Assembly (NCBI GenBank): GCA_002686995.1
Contig: NYZC01000356.1
Coordinates: 1 to 62,194 of the forward strand
Length of the DNA: 62,194 nucleotides
Direction: 5' to 3'
Source: Phycisphaeraceae bacterium
GTDB lineage: Bacteria > Planctomycetota > Phycisphaerae > Phycisphaerales > Phycisphaeraceae
The first letter of the stretch is position 1, and each line of letters opens with the position of its first letter. The notes below the pieces were generated by a model. The model had not been told where the DNA came from and searched no databases. It was given only the letters and a program-made list of their open reading frames with translations. Positions 43,101 to 51,840 of this stretch are shown one piece after another. The translations under genes and the position numbers were made by a program.

Positions 43101-44475
43101 CGGCGGCAGCGCCTTCGTGCACGGCGCCGTCGTCGATCCCGAACGCATGACGCACCTGCCCCGAATCGAGTTCGAGCGGCACCGACAGCGCCAGGCGGCT
43201 GATCATCCGCCACCACGCGTTCTTCTTTCGGTAACCGTTGCCGTCCTTGAGGTTGGAGCGGATCCAGCCGCGCACCTGGTCGTCGTGCGCGTTTGTGAAG
43301 GTGTAGAACACTCGCACCATCGAGTGACCGGCGTAAGCGTGATAGCGCGCGTCGTACGCGAGCCATTTGGCGCCGTCTGCCGCGACGTGCCAACCCTGCA
43401 CGCGCACGACGGCCCGCATCGGTCCGGTCTCTTCGATCGTCACGCGCTCGGGCGGACGATCGGCGGTGCCGTAGTCGGTGGCGATCTCCGGCGCATGCTC
43501 CAGCGACGGCCGCCATTCGTCGATGACACGGCAGGTCGACGCGTCGAGGTAGCTGGCGCGGGGCGGTTCCGACAACGTCGCTCCTCCCGGGGGGTGCCCG
43601 GTCACGATCGTCTCGTCGTCGGTATGTCTGCGGTTGCCGTCGACGTCCAGGCTGACATGTTCGAACAGGCTGAAGCGCGACTTGCTGAGCGCGAATTGCA
43701 GCGGGCCGGTGTCGATCTCGATGCGTTCGTCCGAATCGCGCACCGTGAGCGGCGACGCGGCGGACGACGGTTCGATCGCATGGCCGTACTCGATCCCGTA
43801 TTCGGCGCGCCGACGGGCCCGAACGTTCGCCTGGAAGTCGATCGTGACCCACTTGACGCTACCGTCGGGCCAGTAGCCGGTGGCGCGAAACTGGCCGGGA
43901 ACCGGGCGGCCCTGCGGACTGAGGACGCGCATCTGCCGGTCGGTGGCCAGTTCGCCGATCGGGACCGGGAATCCGAAGGTCACCGGATACTGCCGGCGGT
44001 CGATGCCTGCCGGTTCGTCGATGATCAGCGGGACGCTTCGCCGCTCGGCGCTTCCCTTCCGGAGGATGCGGAAATCCGCATCGGCGGTTTCGCGTTCCGT
44101 CGTCGCGCCGGGCTGATACGTGGCGCCGTAGCGTGCCGCGGCATCGAAGCCGGACACGTAAATCTTCAGGAAGCGAGGATCGAAGACGAATTGATCCGGA
44201 CCATCCACGTCATCGAGGAACGACCTGCGGGTCAGCGCTTTGCCGTCACGCTCGATGACGATCGACGCCCGGTCCGGTGGGGGATCCCTGCCTTCGATCA
44301 GTCCGGTAAAGGACAGGCGGTGCTTCTGGATGGGCAACGACTCGAGGTTGCCGTAAGGACGCAACCGGCACCAGGTTCGCGTGCTCAGATCGACGTGTTG
44401 CGCATCGCCGACCGTGATGGGCGACGCCGCGCCGACGAGCGCGAGGATCGTGAGGATGTACGGCCACTTGAACAT
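40135..44475 (-). CDS. giant secreted PcRGLX-like (rhamnogalacturonan lyase-like) multidomain protein
   Basis: An exported protein of about 1446 residues. The signal peptide MFKWPYILTILALVGAASP favours ATG 44475; GTG 44538 overlaps the upstream stop as GTGA and would add 21 residues. A beta-domain is followed, from about residue 145, by the RIFT-barrel motif YPVTFGFPVPIGEL..YWPDGSVKWVTIDFQANV, and an alpha/alpha-toroid contains GGHAWIDGLLAFGHLF, MHRGYGWPALAFVSLYADTW and GRGWMMQVVGLSVIEYFRVTG. The C-terminal third comprises at least three beta-sandwich modules (for example LSLAEDGEYRLAVRVRLDP, and HYVELVNRIAYVDLDRLVL at the end). It is the only secreted PcRGLX relative here and probably performs the first extracellular cut. 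Confidence 0.78.
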   Translation of the reverse strand: MFKWPYILTILALVGAASPITVGDAQHVDLSTRTWCRLRPYGNLESLPIQKHRLSFTGLIEGRDPPPDRASIVIERDGKALTRRSFLDDVDGPDQFVFDPRFLKIYVSGFDAAARYGATYQPGATTERETADADFRILRKGSAERRSVPLIIDEPAGIDRRQYPVTFGFPVPIGELATDRQMRVLSPQGRPVPGQFRATGYWPDGSVKWVTIDFQANVRARRRAEYGIEYGHAIEPSSAASPLTVRDSDERIEIDTGPLQFALSKSRFSLFEHVSLDVDGNRRHTDDETIVTGHPPGGATLSEPPRASYLDASTCRVIDEWRPSLEHAPEIATDYGTADRPPERVTIEETGPMRAVVRVQGWHVAADGAKWLAYDARYHAYAGHSMVRVFYTFTNAHDDQVRGWIRSNLKDGNGYRKKNAWWRMISRLALSVPLELDSGQVRHAFGIDDGAVHEGAAAGAPVEIFQSAHDRFRLYESDRPIAKGRRFGGWMHLGDDRFGMTVAVRHGWQQQPKSLITHGTTAILELWPQRSQPHFDCYRGMAKRHEVLFHFHPGQSGSVAASRVAAAFEHPLIAPTPPAWVQSTKALGEVGAFNPDLFRPYESSMDDGLASYVNRRRNLLPQRHYGMRDYGDSFCGAYRASTASGGIRNWSNWDDPEGNAWINLEYDGTLTFVHEFARRGTRPWFHEAEIAGRHWMDIDHVHFPAHRAGAQYAHGPEHVGQKAGAGGHAWIDGLLAFGHLFADRRATEVAMSHGRFKLRKTLPPAVEMHRGYGWPALAFVSLYADTWDQRYLEAARHYIEGFLDSPVSGEWPYHEIQRDLTEGRGWMMQVVGLSVIEYFRVTGDPRCREAIIQYAERVLDDFTPTQVTRHTSFPWVVEVLAMAFELTRDDRFLTRADRIFGQRIYGSSNPKQMAFTTKRMPAAMSMMSPWLPRGPRAWLIRSDAAGADSRPGYRLTVAERPVMGRHAVQLSRLNGRSVRSIRAFELDEPEWLAPDVEIEADPLASGAACVRFGESPDSNRPNRLSFSLAEDGEYRLAVRVRLDPKSQPIRFRIDGGPWLSVSSEDRHASWRWRGASPAVALSSGRHVLEFAGGSEAAADLMALIPDGFAAMFIVPQGVELAGDRPETVDVELANPRTPALRVPVEWASLPPAVRVDRRQHLLVAPAESADETRFTIRARKAANQVALQCAQEQVALSAGARQSIDAVVHNQSDSTLRGRIHWAALPAGVRSVPTSVSTSLQPGERVQVRMALVATGLAPTAATTSHILGSFGGGPAWSRSEVRRPVRIGVSATGDTIALEAERPDVRGAGRIVTMEQAASGGFFLRCMASAQARCTWGFTADRKADYFIWTLVRWPPTFNVRDLGTDAEYRVDFNIDRDHDTVPLVDPPGHDREKWHWLRAASSVSLDPGPHYVELVNRIAYVDLDRLVLTHDPNWQPPGETEVRP

Positions 44476-44534
44476 GTCGTGAAACGGGATCCGCCGCGAT
44501 GCGTCCGCCCGGTCACCGTGGCGCTCCGAGTGCG

Positions 44535-45782
44535 TCACTCGCTCTGCAGTAATCCGTTGATCTGCACTTTCGCGCCGTTCTGATAGACCCGCAGCCCGTC
44601 CCCTGCGGCCAGCTGAAGCTTGTCCGCCACCTTGATCGTCGTATCGGGCCGGTACCCTTGCGACGGCCCCTTGTTGCAGGTGGCGTTGATCATGACCACG
44701 GACGTGTCACCGTAGGCGTCGAGATCGTAGGCGACGTATCCGCTGTCCTTGAAGAAGGTGCCGCCCATCGCGTAGCAGTTCATCAGCGTCAGGCCGGCGG
44801 CGCCATGGACGTAGAACCCGTTGAATCCGCCGGAGGTCCGGACGTTCTTCACGAGGAAATTCACGATGTAGTCGGTATCGACGTAGACGCCCCACGCGCC
44901 GGGTCTCGAGCCCGACTCGACGCGGATGTCGTTCAGCGACACGTTCGTCCCGTGGCCGCCCGTGCCCCGGTTGTGGAGGTAGATGCCCTTCTGAACGTGG
45001 CAGATCGCGTTGGTGCCGTCCACGGTCACGTTGGTGACGTGAGGGGCGACGATCTCCATGCCGATGCCGCGCTCGCGGTTTCCGGCGACGAGGTAGATGT
45101 CCTGGAAGTGAAAATGATCGGCGTCCAGGCTCGGGAAGTTCGGGTTCTTGTCGATGTAGATGCACTTGGGAACCCGGTACACCCGGATGTTCCTGAACGT
45201 CAGCGTATCCCATCCCTTGATCCAGATGCCCTTGTTCGAGAAGTCCTTCTTGTCGCCATCCCACCGCCAGACGGCGAGGTCTTCGAACATACCGCGCCGC
45301 ATCGCCTCGATCTCGATGGCGCTGCCGGTGGGCTTGCCGCGGCCGCGAAAACAGATGCCCCGGACGGTGATGCCGTTGATGTACTTGCCTTCAGCCTGCT
45401 CGGGTGGCGCGAACTTCCAGCAGGTGGAACCGTCGATCTCGTCGTAGAGCACGGTGGTTGCGATCGTGCTTGCGCCGCCGTCGCCTTCGATGCTGATATC
45501 GTTGTCCTTGATCCAGAGCGTGGATTCGTCCTGGTAGTTGCCTGCCGGCATGTAGTACGTCGTTCCGCCGCCCTTGGCCTCGAGCGCGTTGCGCAACGCG
45601 TTCACCCACGGTTTTGCGCTGGATCCGTCACCGGCGCTGGCGTACGCTGTCACGTTCACCCGCGCATCCTGCGGGCTCGCGCCGGCGCGGGCTTCTGCGA
45701 GGATCGTGCCGAGGATCGCGCCGACGAATGCGACCGTCCATGCGACAAGGGCGATTCCCGAACGTGTGTGGCAATCGATCAT
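44535..45782 (-). CDS. secreted right-handed beta-helix (pectate lyase/polygalacturonase-like) protein
   Basis: A 415-residue exported parallel beta-helix protein. The signal peptide covers IALVAWTVAFVGAILGTILA; a Pectate_lyase_3-like N-cap follows (VNVTAYASAGDGSSAKPWVN, then GGGTTYYMPAGNYQ), and coils repeat as ISIEGDGGASTIA, NGITVRGICFRGRG, LTFRNIRVYRV, NVTVDGTNAICHVQKGIYLHN and LTLMNCYAMGG. Start ATG 45782 follows GGAG. Catalytic residues cannot be assigned by eye. It is the first gene of the operon with the PcRGLX-like and LamG genes and faces the AAC(3)-like gene across about 43 bases. Confidence 0.8.
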   Translation of the reverse strand: MIDCHTRSGIALVAWTVAFVGAILGTILAEARAGASPQDARVNVTAYASAGDGSSAKPWVNALRNALEAKGGGTTYYMPAGNYQDESTLWIKDNDISIEGDGGASTIATTVLYDEIDGSTCWKFAPPEQAEGKYINGITVRGICFRGRGKPTGSAIEIEAMRRGMFEDLAVWRWDGDKKDFSNKGIWIKGWDTLTFRNIRVYRVPKCIYIDKNPNFPSLDADHFHFQDIYLVAGNRERGIGMEIVAPHVTNVTVDGTNAICHVQKGIYLHNRGTGGHGTNVSLNDIRVESGSRPGAWGVYVDTDYIVNFLVKNVRTSGGFNGFYVHGAAGLTLMNCYAMGGTFFKDSGYVAYDLDAYGDTSVVMINATCNKGPSQGYRPDTTIKVADKLQLAAGDGLRVYQNGAKVQINGLLQSE

Positions 45783-45825
45783 GGCGCGCTCCATCTCGGT
45801 GTTCGAGTGACGAGGGTCAAATGTA

Positions 45826-47316
45826 TTGGAATTCGCATTGCTGAACAAGCGGACCATCGTGACGCGGCTGAGCAGGCTGGGCGTGCGCGCGGGCGATCAC
45901 GTCCTGGTGCATAGCGCGCTGAGCAGCTTCGGCCGCGTGGCCGGTGGCGCCGATACGGTGATCGACAGCCTGCTGGAAGCGGTGGGACCGGAAGGCACCG
46001 TGGTCGTGCCCACGTTCGGGACGGGCAGCTCGACGATCTTCGATGCGCGGAAGAGCGATACCGGCCTCGGCGCCATTCCCCAGGCGTTCTGGAAGCGGCC
46101 GGACGCCATGCGCAGCGTGCATCCGACTTCTTCCGTGGCCGCGATCGGCAGGGAAGCGGACCGGCTCGTCGCCGATCACGCCGAGGCCGCGACGGCACAC
46201 GGCAAGGGCACGCCTTACCACACGCTTTACGAACTGGGCGGAAAGATCCTGCTGCTCGGCGTCGATCAGGATCGCAGCACGTTTCTGCACACGATCGAGG
46301 CGTTCGCCCGTCTCCCTTACCTGGGCACGGTTCGCCGCGACTACGTCGATGCGGGCGGAAGGCGGCGCAGCGGATCGTGGCGGCACCTCCCCGGCCCGCA
46401 TCGCGACTTCATCGGACTCGAGAAATGGCTGTGCGACAACGGCCTGCTCGCCCGCCTGACGATCGGGTCGTGTCTGGCCCGCCTCATGCCTTGCCGAGCG
46501 CTGTTTGACGCGACGTCGGATCGTCTGAAGACCGAGCCGTTGCTGTTCATCTCCGACAACCCGAATCTTCCCGACGGCGTGCGGCAGAGGGCCGCGGGGC
46601 ACGAGGCACGGTGGCGGCGCCTGCCGTTCGAACTCGCGGCGGATAGCGGCTTCGCCGGCCGCTACATGGAGCAGGCCATCGACAACCTGGCGCGCTTCGG
46701 CATCCGCAGGATCGTGCTGTCGAGCGTCAACGACGTGTTGTGGCACCAGGTCGACGCCGATCGACGCCGTTGGTATCTCCAGGGGCTTAGGAAGGCTCGG
46801 ATTCGCGTGGCGGCCCTCCGGCTGGCGCCGGCCGCGCTCGCGCAGGCCGAATCACTGCTCGAGGAGGCCGGGACCCGGACGGCCATCGTTCCTTCCACTT
46901 CGGGCGTCAGGACGGTTTCAAAGCTCGCCGCCGCCGGCGCGTCGGTGCTGGTCGAGAACATCCTCGATCCGAGCTCGGGGATGCTCCAGCTGCACGAGGC
47001 GCTGCCGGCCCGCGCGCGGAAGAAGGTCCAGCTGGCGTTCAACCCGCTCCACTTCGTCATCGCGGGAGAGCATCCGTTTCTCAAGTCGTACCAGTCCGGC
47101 CTCAAGCACCACATCGGCGCGCTCGTCGTCAACGACGGGCTCGCATCGGGTCGTCGGACCCTGCCGGAAGAAGGTCGCGCCGAGATCAAGGAGCTGCTCT
47201 CGATCCTGCACGCCCGCAGTTTCGCGGGGATGCTTCTGCTTCAAGCCACGAGCGCTCGCTCTTTCGCGCGCAGCACGGAGCGATTCATAGGCCTCCTCGA
47301 CCAGTTGGCCATTTGA
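45826..47316 (+). CDS. AAC(3)-like N-acetyltransferase fused to a second catalytic-like domain
   Basis: A 496-residue protein starting at TTG 45826, preceded by GAGGG. Residues 1-250 belong to the aminoglycoside 3-N-acetyltransferase family: HVLVHSALSSFGRVAGGADT, LLEAVGPEGTVVVPTF, RSVHPTSSVAAIGREAD and TPYHTLYELGGKILLLGVD. The remaining 240 residues look like a xylose-isomerase-like beta/alpha barrel half, with AIDNLARFGIRRIVLSSV, AGTRTAIVPSTSGVRTVSKL, ASVLVENILDPSSGMLQLHE and KKVQLAFNPLHFVIAGEHPF. The first domain acetylates an amino group from acetyl-CoA. In a sugar locus the likely substrate is an amino sugar rather than an antibiotic (inference). Confidence 0.75.
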   Translation: MEFALLNKRTIVTRLSRLGVRAGDHVLVHSALSSFGRVAGGADTVIDSLLEAVGPEGTVVVPTFGTGSSTIFDARKSDTGLGAIPQAFWKRPDAMRSVHPTSSVAAIGREADRLVADHAEAATAHGKGTPYHTLYELGGKILLLGVDQDRSTFLHTIEAFARLPYLGTVRRDYVDAGGRRRSGSWRHLPGPHRDFIGLEKWLCDNGLLARLTIGSCLARLMPCRALFDATSDRLKTEPLLFISDNPNLPDGVRQRAAGHEARWRRLPFELAADSGFAGRYMEQAIDNLARFGIRRIVLSSVNDVLWHQVDADRRRWYLQGLRKARIRVAALRLAPAALAQAESLLEEAGTRTAIVPSTSGVRTVSKLAAAGASVLVENILDPSSGMLQLHEALPARARKKVQLAFNPLHFVIAGEHPFLKSYQSGLKHHIGALVVNDGLASGRRTLPEEGRAEIKELLSILHARSFAGMLLLQATSARSFARSTERFIGLLDQLAI

Positions 47317-47356
47317 GCCGCTGCGCGCGTTGCATGATCATCAAGGACACTGAACC

Positions 47357-48196
47357 ATGAAGATTCATCTACTGGGGACGGCTGCGGCGAAACCGGTTCC
47401 CCGCATCTTCTGCTCCTGTCGCGGCTGCCGGGTGGCCAGACGGGAAGGGGGCAGGAGTCTGCGCACCCGAAGTTCGACGAGCATCTACCTGGGGGACGAC
47501 AGCCCGCAAGACGTGCGCTACAAGGTGGACCTGGGACCGGACGCCCACCTCCATCAGATTCAGTTCGGCGAATGTCTCGATCGGCTGGAGCACCTGCTGT
47601 ACACCCACGCCCATGCGGACCATGTGCATCCCTACTGGCTGAGCCTGCGGCGCCAGGCGATCGCGAAAGAAGGCATCGCGCCGCTGCAGGTCTGGGCGAA
47701 CGCGCGGGTCATGGAGCTTCTCGCCGACCTCGATCTCGATGCCGCGAACATGACGGCTCACCTGGTCGAGCCGGGAAAGGCGTTTCGGGCGGGTGAGCTG
47801 GAGGTCGTGCCGTTGAATGCCATGCATCCCGAGGTCGAGCCGTGCATCAATTTCGCCGTCACGGCCGAAGACACGACGGTGCTGCTGGCGTGGGACACGG
47901 GTTACTGGGACGAGCCGACGTGGAACGCGGCCCGGGACCTTCGATTCGACGCGGTGATCATGGAGCTGACCGTCAACGGCCCCGACGGGCCGGCGTCGGG
48001 ACCGTACCACCACAACGTCGAAAGTTTTCTGAAGATGAAACAGCGCATGGAAGCGTTGAACATGCTCAACGACGGCGCGCCGTTCGTCAGCACCCACATG
48101 GGTGACAACGGCCAGTTCAGCCACGACGAAGCGCAAGCGTACTGGACGCCGCACGGCGTGACGGTCGGATACGACGGGCTGCTGATCGAGGTGTGA
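47357..48196 (+). CDS. metallo-beta-lactamase-fold hydrolase (PhnP-like)
   Basis: A 279-residue MBL-fold phosphodiesterase-like enzyme. THAHADH at residues 83-89 carries the dinuclear metal ligands, with H157 in NAMHPEVE, D180 in AWDTGYW and a distal His in STHMGDNG. The cysteine cluster FCSCRGCR (C19, C21, C24) matches the extra zinc site of PhnP, the cyclic ribose phosphodiesterase. It follows the AAC(3) fusion by 40 bases and precedes the sialidase-like gene on the same strand, so it may act on a cyclic or phosphorylated sugar (inference). Confidence 0.88.
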   Translation: MKIHLLGTAAAKPVPRIFCSCRGCRVARREGGRSLRTRSSTSIYLGDDSPQDVRYKVDLGPDAHLHQIQFGECLDRLEHLLYTHAHADHVHPYWLSLRRQAIAKEGIAPLQVWANARVMELLADLDLDAANMTAHLVEPGKAFRAGELEVVPLNAMHPEVEPCINFAVTAEDTTVLLAWDTGYWDEPTWNAARDLRFDAVIMELTVNGPDGPASGPYHHNVESFLKMKQRMEALNMLNDGAPFVSTHMGDNGQFSHDEAQAYWTPHGVTVGYDGLLIEV

Positions 48197-48242
48197 GCGG
48201 CAGGGGGTTGATCGGCGGCCGGGTGAATTCGCGCAGGGACAG

Positions 48243-49883
48243 GTGAAGAGCTTCCACCATTCGCAGGATCGTCGGACTGTCATCGTGCCGAAGCACGAGC
48301 GCTACGGCTCCTTCGGCAGCGCGCTGCTCCTGTGCCCCGACGACACGCTGCTGTGTTCGTACGGGAGGAATGATTTCGAACGGTGCGTCCATCAGAAGGT
48401 GATCATCGCCAGCACTGACCGCGGGCGATCATGGTCGGCGCCGAACGTCGTGGCGGAGACGCCGGGCCTGGTCAAGACGATGCGCGGTGAATCGCTGACC
48501 CGGTTGAGCGATGGGCGCATCGCGATGGTCAGCAACCTGCCGGTTGCGGGCCCGGCGGGCAAGACGCTCTACGACGGTTTCGAGATTCGATGGAGCCATG
48601 ACGGCGGCGCGAACTGGACCGAGCCCGCCCGGGCCGCCGACCAGGGGACGATGCCCTGCTCGAACCGGATCGTCGAGAACGCCGACGGGAGCCTGCTGAT
48701 CACCTGTCGCGCTTCGGCCGTCGCGAAGCCGGTGAGGAAGGTGGTCATGCAGTACCGGTCGCGCGATCGAGGCGCGACCTGGGAGGGCCCTCGAGTCATT
48801 GCCGAGGCCCCGAACCTGCTTCTGACCGAGCCGTCGACGGTTCGGCTGCGCGACGGCAGGCTCATGTGCGTGATGCGCGAGACTTCATACGTGGGTTTCC
48901 CTTCGTACCGGATGATCTCCACCGACGACGGCGCGACCTGGTCGGCGATCGAGCCGATGCCGATCTTCGGACACGAGATTTTTCTCGATCAACTGAAGAG
49001 CGGCCGTCTGCTGGCTGCGTATCGTCACGTCGGGGGCTACGCCGCGACGTGGGCCTGGGTCGGCGACCCGGACGAGCGAGCCGGGTTCCGGGTGCCCGGA
49101 ACGATTCGGACTCGAACGGCACCGGCGCTGGCGGACGATTGCCTTCGGATCCGCACGACCGGGCACGGCGAGACCGCGCTTTACCATCTGCAATCGCCGG
49201 AGTCGGCCCAAAGCACGATTCGTCTCGAAGCCGAGGTCCGATGTTCGGCGAACCGGATCAACGCCTGTGCCCTCCACGTCGCGCAGGCCGGCTGGATCAC
49301 GTTTCATCCTGATCGGATCGCGCTGCCCGATTACCGAATATCGGCGCCGATCGACCTGAATATCTTTCGCCGTTTCGAGATTCTGCGCCGTGACGGACAG
49401 CTGGAGGTGGGATGCGACGGCAAAGTCCTTCTGCACCTGCCGGCATTGCAACGACGCGCTGCGCAGAAGACGTTCTACGGCGACCTGCATCCGGACAACG
49501 TGACGACCTTCGGAACCCGCAGCCCGTTCTTCGGTGACCTCGAAGCCGAGGCCGAAGGCGAGGCGGCATGGCGCTCGGTTCGGATGGTCATCACCGACCC
49601 GAGCCGCGCGGACGTCGAATATGACTGGAGCGCTCGTTCGGGCCTGCTGCCCAATCAGTACGAAGAGGATCGGATGATCGAGATCGAGAACAACTACGGC
49701 GGTCCCGGCGGCTTCTACTTCGCGGGGCAGGTCGCCTGGGCGCAGTTTCCGGACGGCGAGATCTTCGCGGCCACGGGCCGACAGTATCTCGACGCGCAGG
49801 CAAGGCGCAGTTCCTGGATTCGCGGATGCCGACTGCGCGAGGAAGATTTCCGGATGACGGAAGACGTGTCGTCCGAACCATGA
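48243..49883 (+). CDS. sialidase-like (BNR) propeller protein with lectin-like domain
   Basis: A 546-residue protein starting at GTG 48243. Residues about 15-290 form a six-bladed sialidase-like propeller with Asp-boxes STDRGRSWS, SHDGGANWT, SRDRGATWE and STDDGATWS. From about 300 to 500 a ConA/LamG-like beta sandwich follows (TALYHLQSPESAQSTIRLEA, FRRFEILRRDGQLEVGC), and the last part returns to blade sequence (FYFAGQVAWAQFPDGEIFAA). The sandwich appears inserted between blades. There is no signal peptide. The family includes sialidases and other exo-glycosidases; the sialidase Arg triad is not identifiable with confidence. Confidence 0.75.
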   Translation: MKSFHHSQDRRTVIVPKHERYGSFGSALLLCPDDTLLCSYGRNDFERCVHQKVIIASTDRGRSWSAPNVVAETPGLVKTMRGESLTRLSDGRIAMVSNLPVAGPAGKTLYDGFEIRWSHDGGANWTEPARAADQGTMPCSNRIVENADGSLLITCRASAVAKPVRKVVMQYRSRDRGATWEGPRVIAEAPNLLLTEPSTVRLRDGRLMCVMRETSYVGFPSYRMISTDDGATWSAIEPMPIFGHEIFLDQLKSGRLLAAYRHVGGYAATWAWVGDPDERAGFRVPGTIRTRTAPALADDCLRIRTTGHGETALYHLQSPESAQSTIRLEAEVRCSANRINACALHVAQAGWITFHPDRIALPDYRISAPIDLNIFRRFEILRRDGQLEVGCDGKVLLHLPALQRRAAQKTFYGDLHPDNVTTFGTRSPFFGDLEAEAEGEAAWRSVRMVITDPSRADVEYDWSARSGLLPNQYEEDRMIEIENNYGGPGGFYFAGQVAWAQFPDGEIFAATGRQYLDAQARRSSWIRGCRLREEDFRMTEDVSSEP

Positions 49884-49938
49884 GCCGCTTGCCCCTCGAT
49901 CGGGAAACGTGGCCGCCCGGCGATGCCCGATCCCGGGG

Positions 49939-51603
49939 TCACGTGTCGACCTGCCCGCTGAAGCCCGGTCCGCCGGCTGCCACGTAGCCATGGCTGGCGC
50001 CGGACGTGTCCGGCGACACCCAGAACGCGTAGAGGCTGGCGGACTGCAGATGGAACCTGAACCGCACCGGGGTGCCGGCGAGTTCGGAGAGATCCGCAGC
50101 GCCCTGCCACTGCACGCGGGCGCTCGTGCTGTCTCCGGTCACGGCGATGCTGTTCTCTCTCGTGAACGGCGCGATGACCTGACCCTCGCGATCCAGCACC
50201 TCGGCCGTCAGGTGGCCATCCGGCGCCGCGAGATTGACGAACAGGTGGCTGCCCTGGAAACAGATCGGACGGGTCGTGAGCGAGCCCGGCTCGGCGCCGG
50301 CGTCCATGGACGCGAAGCCGTCGCGGCGCAGCGTCGCCAGGCCGGTGGAGAAGTCCATGATCTTCGTGTTCGTGCTGCCGCCGCGGCCGGTGCAGTAGAT
50401 GTACAGCAGGTCGCCCACCACCAGGAAGCACCCGCCCACTGATTGCATGTTCGAGCTGTTCCAGGCGACCGGGTCATCCGACATTTCGAGAAGGGGCTCA
50501 CGGAAAGGCCGGTCCCAGTGAAAGCCGTCGCGGCTGAAGCCGACGCCGACCATGTTGATCTTGTCGGATCGCTTCGGGTAAAGGGGCGGGAACGGCTCGC
50601 GGTGAAGGGAGAACAGTCCGACCATGATGCTTTCGTAGGCGACGGCGTCGAGGTGATAAAGATCCGTCACGTACGAAGATCCCGGCACCGGGGGATCGAG
50701 GCGATCGGCGCCGACCCACAGGACGGGTTGCATGGCCATCTCCCGTCCTTTCTCCGATTCCCGCCAATCGGGGTCGCCGAGCCGTGGCCAGGAGCGGGCG
50801 GCGGAGGCGAGATCATCTCCCTCGGCGTAACGGCGAATCCGCTTGTACGTCCACGGGCCGTCCTCTTCGGTGCCGGAAGGTCGATCGATGCTGTAGGACC
50901 ACTTGTCGTCGGCGGCGTGGTAGAACATCGTGGACCGGAGACTGAAGCACCATTTTTTCCGAAACGGGTTGTGGAAGAATGTCGTGCGATCCTGCGCGTT
51001 GCCGGTCTCGGTGAGCCTTTCCCAGTGAATGCCGTCCGGCGAAAGAAAGATGACGTGCTCGCGCACGGTTTCGTCGTACCACATCATCTTGAGGCGTTCC
51101 GCGGGCGGGCCTTCCGGATCGAGCCAGACCGTGCCCGAGTCGCGTCGCCCGGGATGCTCCATGACCACGTTCGTGCCGGGCGCGACGTCGAACGACGGCT
51201 TCTCCCAGTGGATGCCGTCCGTGGATCGCGCGTGGCAGGTCGTCATCTCGCCGGCGTAGTACCACATCTTGAACAGGCCGTCCGCGGCGTCGTACCACAC
51301 GCCGTCGCTGAACGGCATCGCCGCTCGGCCGCGCGCCTTTCCGGGCGTGCCCGACTCCCACGGTCGGTCCGGCCTGACGACCGGCGAAGCCGGATGCCAG
51401 GCGGGCTTGTGGCACGTGCGCGTGAGCGTGGATTCGGCGATGAGAAAATCGTCAACGAGGAGCTGGCGACCGACGTCGATGGGAATGACCCCGGGCGGAT
51501 CGTCCAGGTAAGGCACGGGCATGGGATCCGGGGGCAGCGTCTCGCGTTTCGGCGGCCATGGCGAGGGCAGGACGATCCCGTTGTAGAGCGTTTCGTGTGC
51601 CAT
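49939..51603 (-). CDS. beta-propeller glycosidase-like protein with C-terminal beta-sandwich (trio member 2)
   Basis: A 554-residue relative of the proteins at 9982 and 57935. Blade motifs: CHARSTDGIHWEKPSFD, VIFLSPDGIHWERLTETG and GVGFSRDGFHWDRPF; the N-terminal RQLLVDDFLIAE corresponds to QLLMDRYVVDD of member 1. The C-terminal sandwich reads LTAEVLDREGQVIAPFTREN, then RVQWQGAADLSELAGTPV and ASLYAFW, a pattern shared by all three. There is no signal peptide. It is convergent with the sialidase-like gene and divergent from the PEP-CTERM lectin at 51841. Confidence 0.72.
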   Translation of the reverse strand: MAHETLYNGIVLPSPWPPKRETLPPDPMPVPYLDDPPGVIPIDVGRQLLVDDFLIAESTLTRTCHKPAWHPASPVVRPDRPWESGTPGKARGRAAMPFSDGVWYDAADGLFKMWYYAGEMTTCHARSTDGIHWEKPSFDVAPGTNVVMEHPGRRDSGTVWLDPEGPPAERLKMMWYDETVREHVIFLSPDGIHWERLTETGNAQDRTTFFHNPFRKKWCFSLRSTMFYHAADDKWSYSIDRPSGTEEDGPWTYKRIRRYAEGDDLASAARSWPRLGDPDWRESEKGREMAMQPVLWVGADRLDPPVPGSSYVTDLYHLDAVAYESIMVGLFSLHREPFPPLYPKRSDKINMVGVGFSRDGFHWDRPFREPLLEMSDDPVAWNSSNMQSVGGCFLVVGDLLYIYCTGRGGSTNTKIMDFSTGLATLRRDGFASMDAGAEPGSLTTRPICFQGSHLFVNLAAPDGHLTAEVLDREGQVIAPFTRENSIAVTGDSTSARVQWQGAADLSELAGTPVRFRFHLQSASLYAFWVSPDTSGASHGYVAAGGPGFSGQVDT

Positions 51604-51840
51604 TTCGAGGCCCTTTGCACGTCGTGTAAGCGATTGATATCACCGGTGGTTCGGACTACAATGTATCTTGAAGTCCGGGTAGTCGGATCAGCCACCGATG
51701 GAGCGCGGAAGGAAGGATACGGATGAGCATTCATCAGGGAAAGCATTCTGCGCTGCTCCATGAGCGGCGGGTCGATCACCTCGAACTGTCGGACCATCGA
51801 AACACAGCCCTTTTCACCTTTTCCACGTAAGGAGAATCTG
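51604..51840. promoter_or_regulatory. divergent promoter region with long leader
   Basis: TTGATA (51634-51639), 17 bases, TACAAT (51657-51662) forms a strong sigma70-like promoter for the lectin gene, leaving about 170 bases of leader; AAGGAG precedes ATG 51841. The spacing and hexamers closely match those before the other PEP-CTERM gene at 26347. Confidence 0.65.

Noticed and set aside
45826-47316. Reading the AAC(3) gene as an antibiotic-resistance gene
   Set aside because: It is a fusion within a sugar locus, with no mobile element or resistance context.
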